Positions 21,594 to 35,200 of a stretch of DNA of 64,000 nucleotides are shown here, in pieces. Every line of letters starts with the position of its first letter. The stretch's first letter is position 1. The position numbers and the translations under genes are program-made. The notes under the pieces are model-generated. The model saw only the letters and a program-made list of their open reading frames with translations, was not told where the DNA came from and ran no database searches. This DNA comes from Bedellia somnulentella (lineage: Eukaryota > Arthropoda > Insecta > Lepidoptera > Bedelliidae): positions 3,286,001-3,350,000 of the forward strand of contig OY755181.1 of assembly GCA_963576735.1 (NCBI GenBank). Direction: 5' to 3'.

Positions 21594-21759
21594 CAGCAAA
21601 GATATACTGGCCAGTACACCCTGCTGTGTACCAAATTACAATTTATATCTATGCTTAACTCGAAAAACATTTACACTCCGCAATGTAGGAATATGAGTGA
21701 GACGCTGCTATGAGCGAGTAAGTCCGCAGTAGTGTGCGCTCTAACATGACTCCCACAGG
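21594..21759 (+). repeat. Direct repeat, copy 2
   Basis: Second copy of the 21209-21401 repeat with a few small deletions and substitutions, ending CATGACTCCCACAG. A 23-bp hairpin (21759-21808, two mismatches) follows immediately. Confidence 0.7.
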
Positions 21760-21876
21760 TAAATCATATTTGGCAAAACATTAATATGTTTTGTTAAATA
21801 TGATTTACAAGACTCTAAAATGATTATTTTAATTATATTTAATGATACCTATTAGTATAACTAAGCTGCTAATAAG

Positions 21877-22135
21877 CAACCGTGTTAGTTCAGTTTGTAG
21901 AACACCGCTTATCGTGCAGACGATGAGGGGGTCGGGCCTACATCAATTTGTCTTTGCTAAAGACACATGCGTGGTCAATTTATCATGGTTGTTAACGGTG
22001 AGGGAAACGAAAACATCGTGAGGAAACCCACATGGCTGAATTGTACTTAGTAATGTGATAGGTTATTAGTGATGTTCAGAAGTATTAGTACCTCTGCCTA
22101 CCCCGTCGGGGATATACGGCGTGAACGATTGAGTT
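21877..22135 (+). mobile_element. SINE family B copy, internally deleted
   Basis: The tRNA-like head (TTAGTTCAG, CACCGCTTATCGTGCAGACG) has lost part of its box B. The body is shortened before CAGAAGTATTAGTACCTCTG and ends GGGGATATACGGCGTGAACG. Confidence 0.75.
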
Positions 22136-22996
22136 TACTAGTATAACTATGATTTATTTATATTATTCAGTTATTAACGTATTATTTATGTATCCTATAG
22201 AACTATTTTTCTTTGTAACATACCATGTTCTAGGACTTTAACTTGCTACTCGAAATTATTAAGCCCTTGTTGGAAGGAACTTTTCCCGAGGTTTTTACCC
22301 CGATATAAAAAAGATACGTTAATCAACTCAACGATCTTAGACCCATACGTAAAATTCCTACTTTTTTATATTTGGTCGTTTGTATAAGGTCGTTTTAATT
22401 TGAAACTTTGATATAATACATATAAAAAATCACACTTATCGCTACTAAAAAAATTGATTTACATTCAATCCTACATAATGAAAAGTGAGTGCATTCGTCC
22501 ACGAGTGGATCGGTGGTTCATAAACTCGAGAAAAGTATGCGTCAAAATTGCAATAGTAAAATTATAATTGTAATTACATACGGGGAAAAAAAAATACCAA
22601 AGAGGGGTAGTTAGTGCTTTAGAAATAAACATACTCATAATTTTTGAGCTTTGGTAAACAGAACTGGATTTCATCAAAGATCTTTATAAAAACGTTTCAT
22701 ATATTTGCTTTTCTAAGCTGACACTACACAGCGAAAAATATTTACTTTACAAGGAATAACAAAGATGTGTAGTGTCGGCCATATATACAAAACGGGTTTA
22801 ATAAACAGTGTTTTCTGTCGCGAGTCACAGTCACGGGAATCAAAATTACCTGATGGTCAACTCAGTAGGTATACGAGTTGATCCACGTGGAATGAGCCTA
22901 AAATTGTAGCAAAGTCACTTTTACCACCACTGTAAAGGAAACTAACTACCAGCAAATAAAACACCAATGGACATCAAGATAGTTTAATTAATTAAT

Positions 22997-23206
22997 TTAA
23001 ATAACATCGAATATAGATTTTACATTATCTTTAAGACATTGGTTTTGTGCTTGATACGGGGTGCCGATTACGCTACGAAGATTAAAAGTGGTAATAGTTG
23101 TAGGCGGTTCCAGTTTGCAATCGTTGTCGCATAGTTTCCTCAGATGATGCCAGGTGGCGCCGTGGTCGTGGCGTAGCATTGTCTTGAAGAAACTCACCGC
23201 GAAAGC
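22997..23206 (-). CDS. TTI1: TTI1 exon 17 (last, with stop)
   Basis: The acceptor is TTTCTAG. It encodes residues ~1035-1103: AFAVSFFKTMLRHDHGATWH ... GTPYQAQNQCLKDNVKSIF, ending DVI and TAA. This corresponds to the conserved TTI1 C-terminal block with PYT/PYQ before a final helix. Confidence 0.93.
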   Translation of the reverse strand, partial: AFAVSFFKTMLRHDHGATWHHLRKLCDNDCKLEPPTTITTFNLRSVIGTPYQAQNQCLKDNVKSIFDVI

Positions 23207-26200
23207 CTAGAAATAAATCAGAATTTTAATTGCTGGAGGTATAACTACTGAGTAGATAGATAGAGTGTAGTGTCGGCTTAGAATAGCAGTACCCCATTTC
23301 TTCCGGTCGGTGTACGTAAGAGGCGACTAACGATATTGGGGCTTTTTAAGGAATTTTTGGGCGATGCGGTTGAAGACCCATCACCAATAACCTTTATTTT
23401 ACTATCTTTTCCCCACTTACCTTTCCAAAAGTGGCTGAGGAATTTCTTATTCCTTAGCTCTGGCTACCTCATCTAGGGATTTATAGCCATGAGTATATGT
23501 ATGTATGTAGATAGGGAGATAGGAAACAATGGAAAACTCTTTATTGTACATCACAGTTAAAACATTTTACACAAACTGTTTTATTAAATAGAACTACAAT
23601 TGGCGGTCTCATCACTTAAGCGATCTCTTCCAGACAAACTTTGAGTGGTGAGATCAGTACATCCACGATAACAATAGGTACAAGACATAATGGAATTGAA
23701 GCAGCAATTATTTTACATTACATAAAACAAAAACTACTATAATCGTTTTATGGTTTTCGTGGTAACTTCGCACTTGGTATATTTTTTTTAAATTAATTTA
23801 CAGCATTACTATTAACATTTGCATTATAAATATATTTTACCAATCAACATTATTTTTTGCTACTTTATTAACTACTATATACTATGTAAATTACCTGCAC
23901 GACGACATGATAGTCCAATGGGTAGAACACCCGCCCGTAAACATAAGGGCGTGAGTTCAAATCCCGGGTCGAGCCTACACCAATTTGTCTTTTCTAAAAG
24001 TCATATGTGTGGTTAATTTATCATGGTTGTTAACGGTGAGAGAAAACATCGTGAGGAAACCCACTTGGCTAAGTTGTACTTAGCCATGTGACAGTGTATT
24101 CGTACAAAACGACGATAGGCCTGCCCCCTATCACGTGAGTACACTGTCCAAGCAGAACGTGGGTACCCTCTCTGGTTACTAGATGGCGCCGCCATGTGAG
24201 TTCAGAAGTATTGGTACCTCTGCCAACCCCTTCGGGGATGAACGGCGAGAACGTTTATGTTATGTTATGTAAATTACCTGCAACGGCTTAGGTTGTCGAT
24301 TAGACAGATAATGGTCGACGCAATCCATGGCCTTCTCGAGTTGCTCATCATGTAGAGACAAATCCACAATGAGATGTGGGAGAGATTGCAAAATGGCGGT
24401 TTGCAGTTTGAAAGCCTGGCTTTGACGATATGCGGAGCCAACGTCCTTCAGATAACTGTCGTGGGATGATTTGTGGAGAAACTTGTACAGGCTCGGAAGT
24501 ACCTCCCTGGTTTAAAAAACATTCAAATTATGTGATAGTTAGACGTTCTCAACATTTGCATTCTATCTGAAAAAAGGTAGACAAGTGGCCGTCCGAATTT
24601 GCAAAAAATTCGGTGGTTGGGAACGCAAACACTACTTAAAAGTGTAAAAAGAAACAAAGAATAGAAGAATTTCGCACTGGTAGACACGGTAGCTCAATTG
24701 GCAGAGCGCCGGGGGCATATACACGAGGTCGCGGGTTCGATTCCCGCCTGTGTCTAAATTTTTCTTTCCTTAATTTATTCTTTATTTATAAGTAATGATT
24801 TTTAGAACTGCATGGGGAATCATTTTATGTGAAACTAATCGATTGCTCCAGCTTTGAACGGGAACTGATATTATTGAAATTAAACTCTTGCAAAAAATTA
24901 TCTTTGTATTCTCAAAGGAGTGATAGTTATACAATTACTTTTGAACAAAACGAGTAATATGTTTTACGATGTCTTTATAATACCTACAGTTTATCTGAAC
25001 AATTATGCAAAAAGAAGGCTCGCTGAATTGTAGGTATAAATACCCTAACACATGTTTAACTCAGTCATGTGGACTTCCTTGGGATGTTTTCACTCACCGT
25101 TAAAAACCGTGATATAATTATTACTTATCTGATTCAGCATAATCATCGGTAGTTTAATTGTAAGAAGGTAATTTTATAAAAACCTACTGCATTAACTAAT
25201 GAAACCAAATGAAATAAAAGTGTGAAATACAAGTGTAGGTGACTAAAATTATAAGAATGGATAACCAGATCTTCAATTAAAGTGGCTCTGAGGTAATTTA
25301 AATCGAACTCTACTGTAGAAGTGTAGCTGTGTAGTGTCGGCTTAGAATAGCACTACCCCATTTCTTCCGGTGGATGTACGTAAGAGGCAACTAACGGACT
25401 TGGGGCTTTTTAAGGGATTTTTGGGCGATGCGGTTGGAGACCCATCACCATCTAGCTTTATTCTACCATCTTTTCCCCACTCAACTTCCAAAAGTGGCTG
25501 AGGGATTTCTAATTTCTCAGCTTTGGCTACCCCTTTTAGGGAGTTATAGTCGTGAGTATATGTATGTATGGTATGTATGTACTGTAGAAGAGAGTATGAA
25601 TTCAAGACCAACATAATGCAATACTTACTTAACACATCGATTTCGAATAAAATCCTTGGACAAATCCGCCATGGTGACCAATACTTGAAAAGCTCTCCTC
25701 AAAACGACAGGTTGGTCGATTTCCTCAAAACGCACGACTAGAGGTGCCCAAATTAAGTGGACTAGAGGCAACAACTCATCTTCATACATTTCGAGGATCC
25801 TCAAACCCTGGTCGATCACTTCGAGAGCCAACAGTTTTTCCTCACGACGTTTTGAGGGAATGAAGTTGATGCATCGTTTGAGGATTGTCACTGTTAGGGT
25901 TACGTATTGCGGTGGGGGTGACTTCTCGTCTGTAACAATGGAATGAAGATTTCGGTTTGTGGATAAAGTCTCCTTTGTACAATTTCTAAAATATACTATT
26001 TGTTTTTTATTTAGAGAGAGAGAGAGATCCCTCAGAAAAGTTTGTAATGTAAGGTTATGTGATCGTGTGAGTGGTGTAGGTAGGTGTAAAAGATGATATT
26101 GTAAGAAAGATAGAAAAAGGAATGTTGAGATGGTTTGGGCACATAGAGGATGGATGACAGTAAATTGGTGAAAGAGATATATAGAGCCAATGTGGAAGGA

Positions 26201-29200
26201 AATGTTAGCAGAGGACGACCTCGGAGGACACATTTGGATCAAATAGAAAATGTGCTCAAAAAGGCGTATGAAGAATAAAAGAGCATGTATGAAAAGATTG
26301 ATGGATGTGAATAAAGCCAGAGAGGTTTGCCAGGATCGTACAAAGTGGCGATCGATAGTCTCTGCCGATCCCAATGGGAACTAACGGCATGAGAATATGT
26401 ATGTATGTTTTTTATTTAGTCTAAATCCGGTAAGCAGTTGCTTTTGCATAGCTTTTATTGCAGCAAATTATTATTTTGTAGGGTCAAGTGAATAAGTTAT
26501 ATAATGTCAATTTAAGGATAAGCCAACTGATTTTAAGGTATATTGTATCATTTGATTAATATAACTGCCTTGGTAAAAATTACACTTTTCTTAAACTTAT
26601 AATAAATCTATTTGAAAACAAAACTTTTATTCACCTGAAACGGCATCGTTATAATGGAGATCATCCTCTTCATTTGTATCTTCCTTATACATCTCTTCTC
26701 CACTCTTGCCCAACTCTTTCTCAAACTCTTCATCACTGACCAGCTTTTCTGACTTCTCTAAATTGCTTACATAATCAATTGTGTCTTGCAAAGGATCCAA
26801 ACTTATGTGATTTGTGTCTTCTTTGTTTATTTGGTTAGTGGAGTGAGGGAACCACTTTTGGATGCAGGTTACAAAGGTGAGGAAAACTTGCAAATAAGCA
26901 GTTAGGTCGCTGCCGTGGTATTTGTCACAACTTTGGACTAGAACCTGATGAAAAGAAATTGACAAATCAACATACAAGGAGTCATGATCAAAATATCCAA
27001 AGAAATTTGAAAATTACTCTACCCATAAATAAAGGATAGAAAAATTTTGACAAAGACGGGAATCGAACCCGTGACCTCGGGTATACGCCCCCGTCGCTCT
27101 GCCAATTGAGCCACCGTGTCAATATCTGCCAGTGCGAAATTCTTCTATCCTTTGTTTCTTTTTACAATTTTAAGTAGTGTTTGCGTTCCCTACCTCCGAA
27201 TTTTTTACAAATTCGGTAGGCCACTCGTCTATCTTTTCAGATAGAATGCAAATGTTGAGAACGCCTTTATTTATGAGTAATAATATCCACATGAGGTTTT
27301 CATGAACAAAAACATTCAAATTACTCTACCCATACAAATTTGTGTCAGTCTATTAGTTAATGAATATGTATACTTACATCAGTGACGATCCCATAAAGGC
27401 AGGTCATTATTGAAGAGTCGCTATACTCCATGACCACAGTGAGAATGCGCAGTGCCGACTGACTATTCCACGCCTGAAAATATACGATATTATTAAACGA
27501 ACGAACGATCTCGGATTTAAATGAAGAATAAAAGAATAAAAGAGCATGTATGAGAATAATGATGAATGTAACAGAAGCAAAAGAGATTTGCCTGGATCGT
27601 ACAAAGTGGCGATCGATAGTCTCTGCCTACCCCAATGGGTACAATAGGCGTGAGTATAAGTAAGTAAGGATTTAAGTTTGGTGGGTATTCATTATTCTTT
27701 AACAGACTGAAACTGAAACAAATAGAATTTATTTTCGACATGGGGAGTTTGAACATCAGATGAGTAAGACATTTTAAAAATGCAGGCGTACATTTCGATA
27801 CTAAAAAAAAACAGGTATAAAAATATATTAATTTTATTTCATACTACAACTATTAAAATATACCTCAATATATCAAAAAGAAAATACTATCTAATATATA
27901 AAATTCTCGTGACACAATGTTTGTCTCCGTACTCCTCCGAAACGGCTTTACCGATTTTAACCAAATTTTGCATGCATATTCAGTAGGTCTGAGAATCGGC
28001 TAACATCTATTTTTCATATCACTAAGTGTTAAGGGTTGTCCACTCTTAACATTTTTTATAAAAACGCCTAAAGTTCGACATAAGCAAATTTACAGGACGA
28101 TGACTTTATGTTCATTGATGGTTAGGCACCGAATCATATTGCATTACCTATTTTTTCGAAGAAGCCCTTAATTAAAATATAGAAGCATTACCTTCTTAAG
28201 TCGCGTAGTAACTTCAAAAGTGAAGTAGTCCGCATTGTGTTGTATGAGTTCGTTCACGTTTTGGTGTCCACATGCCGCGGCTATGTCGTTTATGGCTTTG
28301 AGCCCCGAAAGGTGCAGCATCTCGTATTGGCTGCCTAAAGAATGAGATATGATGGTTAGATGGGAAAACTCTGCATTGCACACTGTATAATATAATATGC
28401 AAATATTTTTTTTACAGATAATATCACACTCTCAGAACGAAAGAGGCTCAAGTCCAAAAATAGTGATATTGAGTTACAATCATAGAGAGATCCAGACAGT
28501 CTGAAAACCTTTTAGGTTTTTATTAGACTGGCAGCTCGGCTTTTTATTTAAATACATATTTACGTATGCTTATATTCTAAAAAACAATACATTAAATAAA
28601 TAGAAGAAAGACATGTGCATTTATACATCACAGCATTTAGATAAATGATTTTTTAATATAGATAAAACCTGAGTTTTATTTTTATTTTGCAGTTTCGTTA
28701 CAATAGTTTTCGGTAGATTATTAAGCATATTTGGCATGATGTAGCTCCATACTCTTTCTCCATACATATTATTACATTTAGGTTTTGAATACAGCGGCAT
28801 ATATGACAGAGATCTTAAATTATCATTTCTTTTGTTTCTACTTAGATTGTTAATTTGTTTATGATATGCTGAAATAATATTAATTTAAATAGGTGCCTTT
28901 GTTTTAGAGCATACTTTTTTATGCCTCTCTATGATTGTAACTCAATATCACTGTTATTGGACTTGAGCTTCTTTCGTTCTGAGAGTGCGAATTATGTTCT
29001 TAATTAGAAGTACGAACATGGTAATGAAGTATTTGCATGGTAAGGCCAGAAAACGATTAGTTATGACGATGATAATTCGATAAGAGGTCTTATCGCTACG
29101 AGTGTTTTGTTGTGGACAATTGCCAGGCAAAAATCAGTAATGTAAGGTCACAGCAGGTAGATGTATAGAACATTTTAAGACTATTTAGGTGCTGGTGCAC

Positions 29201-32200
29201 GCTGAAGTGCTTTTTTGTAACATCAGATACACCAGCATCCGAAAAATCGCTTTTGTAAAATACAACACCTACCAACTCTCTCAAGCACCATACACAGAGT
29301 CTTCAACAGATAAGGTTGAAATTCCTCCTTCAGCCTGAGAGCGAGCATGCCAACGCCATCTGTTAGCAGACACGAGAGAACCATGTTGTTCTGCGCCTCC
29401 GCTAGAGAGCGACACGAGTTCGGGTCGATAGGTCGCTCGGTACGCGGTTTGGCGTAGCTTATGTCTGTGTAACGGATTTCTGTGGCGCCTTCGAATAAAT
29501 CTGGAAAAGGGATACTTTATGATATAATTTATTTATTTATAGCTGTGTAGTGTCGGCTTAGAATAGCACTACCCCATTTCTTCCGGTGGGTGTACGTTAG
29601 AGGCGACTGACGGTAGTGTTATTGTAGGTGTTTTGGGAATGTTAAGTGACTGTAAGGCAACGGGTGTCATGTACAGCCTTATTCAGGAAGAATTTGTAGG
29701 TATGTATGTTATATAAATAGTTATTGCAAGTCTTTTTTAAATTGTTAGTCGTAAATTAATAAAAAAAATATTACTGTTTGTTTCCTAAATAAATGAAATA
29801 AATTATAAAAAAAATAACATTCAGTATTATGTGTTTTTTCCTACTAATGTTCTTTATGCTATCCCTGCCATTCAAAAAAAGTATGGTGATAACATACTAG
29901 TATGTTTAAATATTTTTGTTAATGAAAACCGCATATGGGGATTATTACTAATAAATATAGAATAAATAAAGGAAAGAAAAATTTTGACACAGGCGGGAAT
30001 CGAACCCGCGACCTCGGGTATACGCCCCCGTCGCTCTGCTAATTGAGCTACCGTGTCAATGGCTGCCAGCGCGAAATTCCACTATCCTTTATTTATTTTA
30101 CTCGTTTAAGTAGTGTTTGCGTTTCCTACCTCCGAATTTTTACTAATTCGCCTGTGGCGAAATATTTCTCTCTTTTGTGTATGTGTTCTTGTTCTTACCT
30201 GGCACACAATCTTTCTGCCAAGCCCGCGGGTTGTACACAGAGACATCTAGTGTGTCTCCGCTTGAGATCATTTCCGAGTCGGCCGTAGCGACATCTAGTG
30301 GCAGATACCACACTTCATCCTCTATATACTTTTCTAGTATGCGCATTGTAATGTTTGGGTCAGTGTTTGGAGCTGTAACAAATATTTTTTGCTAAGATGG
30401 TGGCGGTTACCATTGCGATGTAAATATTTATTAAAAATGGTTTTGGCTTGGCAAAGCAAAAGTGATTATTATTGATGATTTTGAAAACCATAGGGTGCCA
30501 CCAATCTTAGTTGCTAAACATGTTCTTAAAATATTTATATATTGTTAATTACACGACCTTGCAACCATAAATTGATAAGTTTAGTTGTTTAAAAATAATG
30601 GCCAAAACAGTTTTAACCAAAAAAGGACACTGTTAAATCATATCTCACATAAACCTAGCTACAACTCAAAATCGCATATCACAATTTCTCAAAAAATCAA
30701 ATCAAAAAAAAAAATTTCGACACGAGCAGGACTTGAACCCGCGACCGGTGGCTCTGCTAAATGAGCTATGGTGCCAAGTAACTCTTGCGAAATTTATCTT
30801 TACTTGCTTCTTAACACCTTACTGGTTTCTTTCCTTCATTGATTAGTAAAATATTTTCAGAGATTTCATGCACAAAAAAGTCGAATTTTTATAACCCTAA
30901 TCTTACCAGTGCCCATCTAATTCATGAGATAGACAGCCTCCTTCCAATCGCCTTTGCCGTGTAAAACATTCAAGCAGATTTATTATTTGACTAAGTAATT
31001 TGTTATATTAAAACAGTACTCGATTTTTTATAACGCAAATTAAATGAAAAAGAAAAATATTTATTACACCAATTAAAACCTTACATACACTTACATAGGA
31101 ACATCATAAAAATATTTTAAAAAGTAGATTTTAGGTGAGAGTTTATAATACTAAGTGTGATCGGTGTCCCCTACACTAGGTAAAACCTGTATCGTGGGGG
31201 ACTGTGTAGGCTGATAATAGTAAGTGAACATAGCAGTTTGATATGTGGTGCAAAACCAAGAAAAGTATCTTAAATCTAAAAATTAACTTATTCTATTATA
31301 GCTTATCTTATACAAAAATAACTTTAATTTACAATATATAAAATTTTGTGGTGTTATCCAAGTTCGGCTTGGGGAGTCAACTTATACGTGCATTGGTATC
31401 ACTCTATGAGGATTCTAGTGCATGTGTAAGAATAAACGGGGAAAACACAGACTGGTTCGGTATCTCTAGGGGTGTCCGACAGGGATGTGTAGCTTCTCCG
31501 TGGCTCTTCAACTTGTTCATGGATGACTGTCTGATAGAGTTGCGTGAAAGTGATTATGGACTGAGAATGGGTGGATTCGTCATCAAATGCCTCTTATATG
31601 CTGATGATCAAGTGTTACTTGCATCGTCAGTTGAAGAGTTGCAAGAGATGATGAATATTGCATGTGCGTCGTTTGAAAGAAAAGGAATGAGAGTGAATGT
31701 GGATAAAACCAAAACCATGATTTTCGAGAGAGAGGAGAATATGACTGAATGCGTGATTGAGATCAATGGTAAGAAAGTGGAACAAGTGAAAGAGCCCGTA
31801 TATCTGGGAAGTTTGTTTACTAGGGATGGAAAGTGTGATGAAGACATTGAAAAAAGAGTAAAAAAGGGTAATGCGGTAAATGGAGCACTGGATAGTCTAA
31901 TGTCTAGTCAGTCGGTGTCTGAAAAGGCCCGAATGGCTGTGCATGATGCTGTCCTCGTTCCTACGCTTATGTATGGCAGTGAATGTTGGGTGTGGCAGAA
32001 GAAGCATGAAAGTAGAGTGAATGCAGTAGAAATGAGATCCCTCAGAAAAGTGTGTAATGTAAGGTTATGTGATCGTGTGAGGAATGATGTGATTCGTGAA
32101 AGGTGTGGTGTAAAAGATGATATTTTAAGAAAGATAGAAAAAGGAATGTTGAGATGGTTTGGGCACATAGAGAGGATGGATGACAGCAAATTGGTGAAAG

Positions 32201-35200
32201 AGATATATAGAGCCAATGTGGAAGGTAATGTTAGTAGAGGACGACCTCGGAGGACAGATTTGGATCAAATAGAAAATGTGCTCAAAAAGGCAGGTGTCCG
32301 CAGTATGAAGAATAAAAGAGCATGTATGAAAAGATTGATGGATGTAAACGAAGCCAGAGAGGTTTGCCAGGATCGTACAAAGTGCCGATCGATAGTCTCT
32401 GCCCACCCCAATGGGAACTAACGGCGTGAGAATATATGAATGTATAAAATTTTATAAATAATTTTATCTATCGATTATGATAATATGTTTAGATACACAA
32501 TAAAGAAATAATATATAATTATATAAATTCTAGTGATACTGACCAGTGCCCATCCAATTCATAAGATAGACAGCCTCCTTCCTGTCGCCTTTGTCGAGGA
32601 AACACTCAAGCAGTTGGTCCACAATGAGGTCGGCACACTCCACCTCGCCGAGAAGACGACATATTTCTTGGAGTCTGGTTTCTGTCGTTTTGTCGTCGAT
32701 ATGCTTCAGTTTGCACCATGGGGTTGTTTGGGGAATGGGTGATGATACATCTGAGGTAAAAAAGGTGTTATGAGTCTATAGACATCGGATTCTCAGAACG
32801 AAAGAGGCTAAGTCCAAAAATTATGACATTGAGTTACAATCATAGAGGCCTAAAAAGTACGCATTTAAATCTTAAAAACTGAATGAGACAAAATGATACT
32901 TAAGTCGTTCTCAGCTTAAATACTCAATTCACAAATCGGGCGTAAGTTACTTCTACTTTTAATTAGCTTATCATAGTTAATTGATTGAAAGTCGTTTTGA
33001 AACGCTTTAAACGCAAAAATCATAAACATTGGCGTTTCAGTTTTTAGTAGTGTTCTCTATGTATTAGTAAGTCTAGCAATAAGTTGCGCCAGACCGAGGT
33101 GGTAAATCTGTCACAGTTTCTAATTTATATAATTAAGTTAACAAAGCAAATAAAAAAAAAGATTTCAGTTAAATAACATTTTTTATTTCTACCTCTATCA
33201 GTTAGTTGATCAAACACAAAAAAATCAATCTGTCAAAGTTTTATCCCAATATACACAGGGTTTTGAATCGTCAAATGCGAGAATCTCATCTCTCTGGTTC
33301 ACAATTCTGTTTAGTGTTTTCTATATATTCTTACCTCTAACAGCGAGCTGTCCCATGACAGTGACGTGAGAGGTAAGTCTGACAGCCTCCATGAGAGAGT
33401 GACAGGCGCGGTAAAGTGAGCGCGGCAGTGTCAGCGTACTTGTGAGCCGTTGCGGACGGCTGCCGTCGCCAAGCAGACGGATGTAGCCGTGGAGCAGGTT
33501 CACTATGGACAGCTTGCGGGATGTGTCTGGAAATTCGTATATTTCGTAATGTAAAGCGGATTACAAACTTTTCTGAGGTGATTTAATGTTTTTTGACATG
33601 AATTCCTCATGTGGGGATTATTACTCATAAATAAAAGATGTTATTAAAGGAAAGAAAAATTTCGACACTGGCGGGGACAGCGACGGGGGCGTATACCCGA
33701 AGGTCGCGGGTTCGAACCCCGCCAGTGTCGAAATTTTTCTTTCCTTTAATAACATCTTTTATTTCCTGAGGTGCCTCAGAAAAGTTTGTAATGTGAGGTT
33801 ATGTGATCGTGTGAGGAATGACGTGAATCGTGAAAGGTGTGGTGCAAAAGATAATATTGTAAGAAAGATGGAAAAAGGGATGTTGAGATGGTTTGGGCAT
33901 ATAGAGAGGATGGAGGACAGTAAATTGGTAAAAGAGATCTATACTATAGAGCCAATGTGGAAGGTAATGTTAGTAGAGGACGACCTCGGAGGACACATTT
34001 GGATCAAATAGAAAATGTACTCAAAAAGGCAGGTGTCCGTAGTACGAAGAATAAAAAAAAAAATATGACATGATTGATGGATGTGAATGAAGCTAGAGAG
34101 GTTTGTCAGGATCGTACAAAGTGGCGATCGATAGTCTCTGGCTACCCCAATGGGAACTAACGGCGTGAGAATATGTATGTGTATGTATAAAGCGGATATA
34201 AGACTCATTGATTAATCAGGAATAGATCTGACGCAAACCCACCCACCAACACGCACTGGACCAGCGTGGTGGGCTTAAGGTCCAAACCTCCATGGATATA
34301 CAGCCACAACCACGGCCCCTAGTGCTCGGCAGCTCCTGTCGCCCCGGCCACGGCGGTAGCCGGACCAGCGCATGAGCAGGGGGTGCGAAGAATCCCCGGG
34401 CGAATCAGCACGACCGTCAGAATACTACGACCTCGGCAAGAACCCGGAATAACAATACACTTAACGTTTTGACTTATAATGTACGCACGTTGATGACGGA
34501 TGGGCGAATGGTAGAGTTGAAAAACGCACTACAAACTATAAACTATGATATAATTGGACTATCAGAAGTGAGAAGAGAAGGAGAACTTACGACCGAGACC
34601 GAAAGTGATATTTTCTACTATAACGGTATAACTGGCGGCCAATATGGGGTTGGATTTCTAGTAGCCAAAAAGTGGAAACAAAACATCGAAGAGTTCGTAG
34701 GTTATTCTGAAAGAATCGCTGTTTTAAAGTTCAAAATTTCACACCATCATACCGCTACCTTTATTCAAACATATGCTCCAACATCGAGCCACAGCAATGA
34801 AGAAATAGAGGAATTTTATGATCTCCTGAATAGAGCATACGATGAAAATAAAGGTACCTGGACATTGGTCCTTGGAGATTTTAATGCAAAAATAGGAATA
34901 CGAAACGATTTAGATAACTTTGATATACTGGGCCCATTTGGTTTAGGAGACAGAAATGAACGTGGAACTCGTCTCATCCAATTTGCATTCGGACAAAGAC
35001 TTAGCATTAGTAACACCTTCTTCTACAAGAAGTCACAAAGACGGTGGACCTGGGTATCACCTGATGGCAGAACCAGAAACGAAATAGACTTTGTGCTCAC
35101 TTCCTCAAAACATATTGTAAAGGACATCTCAGTCATCAACAATATTAATTTTAGTTCCGACCATAGACCACTTCGCGCAAAAATTTACTTCAACCTAAAA

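Larger units (their letters stand above)
14280..22996. other. Intergenic region between EMC1 and TTI1 (convergent genes)
   Basis: I see no supported gene. AATAAA candidates for EMC1 polyadenylation occur near 14772, 14873 and 14935. Repeats are listed separately. Stretches 16830-19540 and 19800-20400 are AT-rich with no recognisable gene or repeat family. Confidence 0.7.

Noticed and set aside
21014..21670. 218-codon open frame on the - strand
   Set aside because: It runs across the direct repeats and unique spacer, has no recognisable domain, and is repetitive with them.
24671..24742. tRNA-like sequence with good box A, box B and acceptor stem (also at 27055, 29987, 37936, 38668)
   Set aside because: All copies sit in the same position of repeat family C with the same flanks, and the anticodon stem is poor. 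They are parts of a retroposon, not independent tRNA genes.
25930..26374. Upstream extension of the open frame at TTI1 exon 15
   Set aside because: The extension reads backwards through a LINE fragment. A good TGTTACAG acceptor at 25930 and phase agreement with exon 14 place the exon start at 25929.
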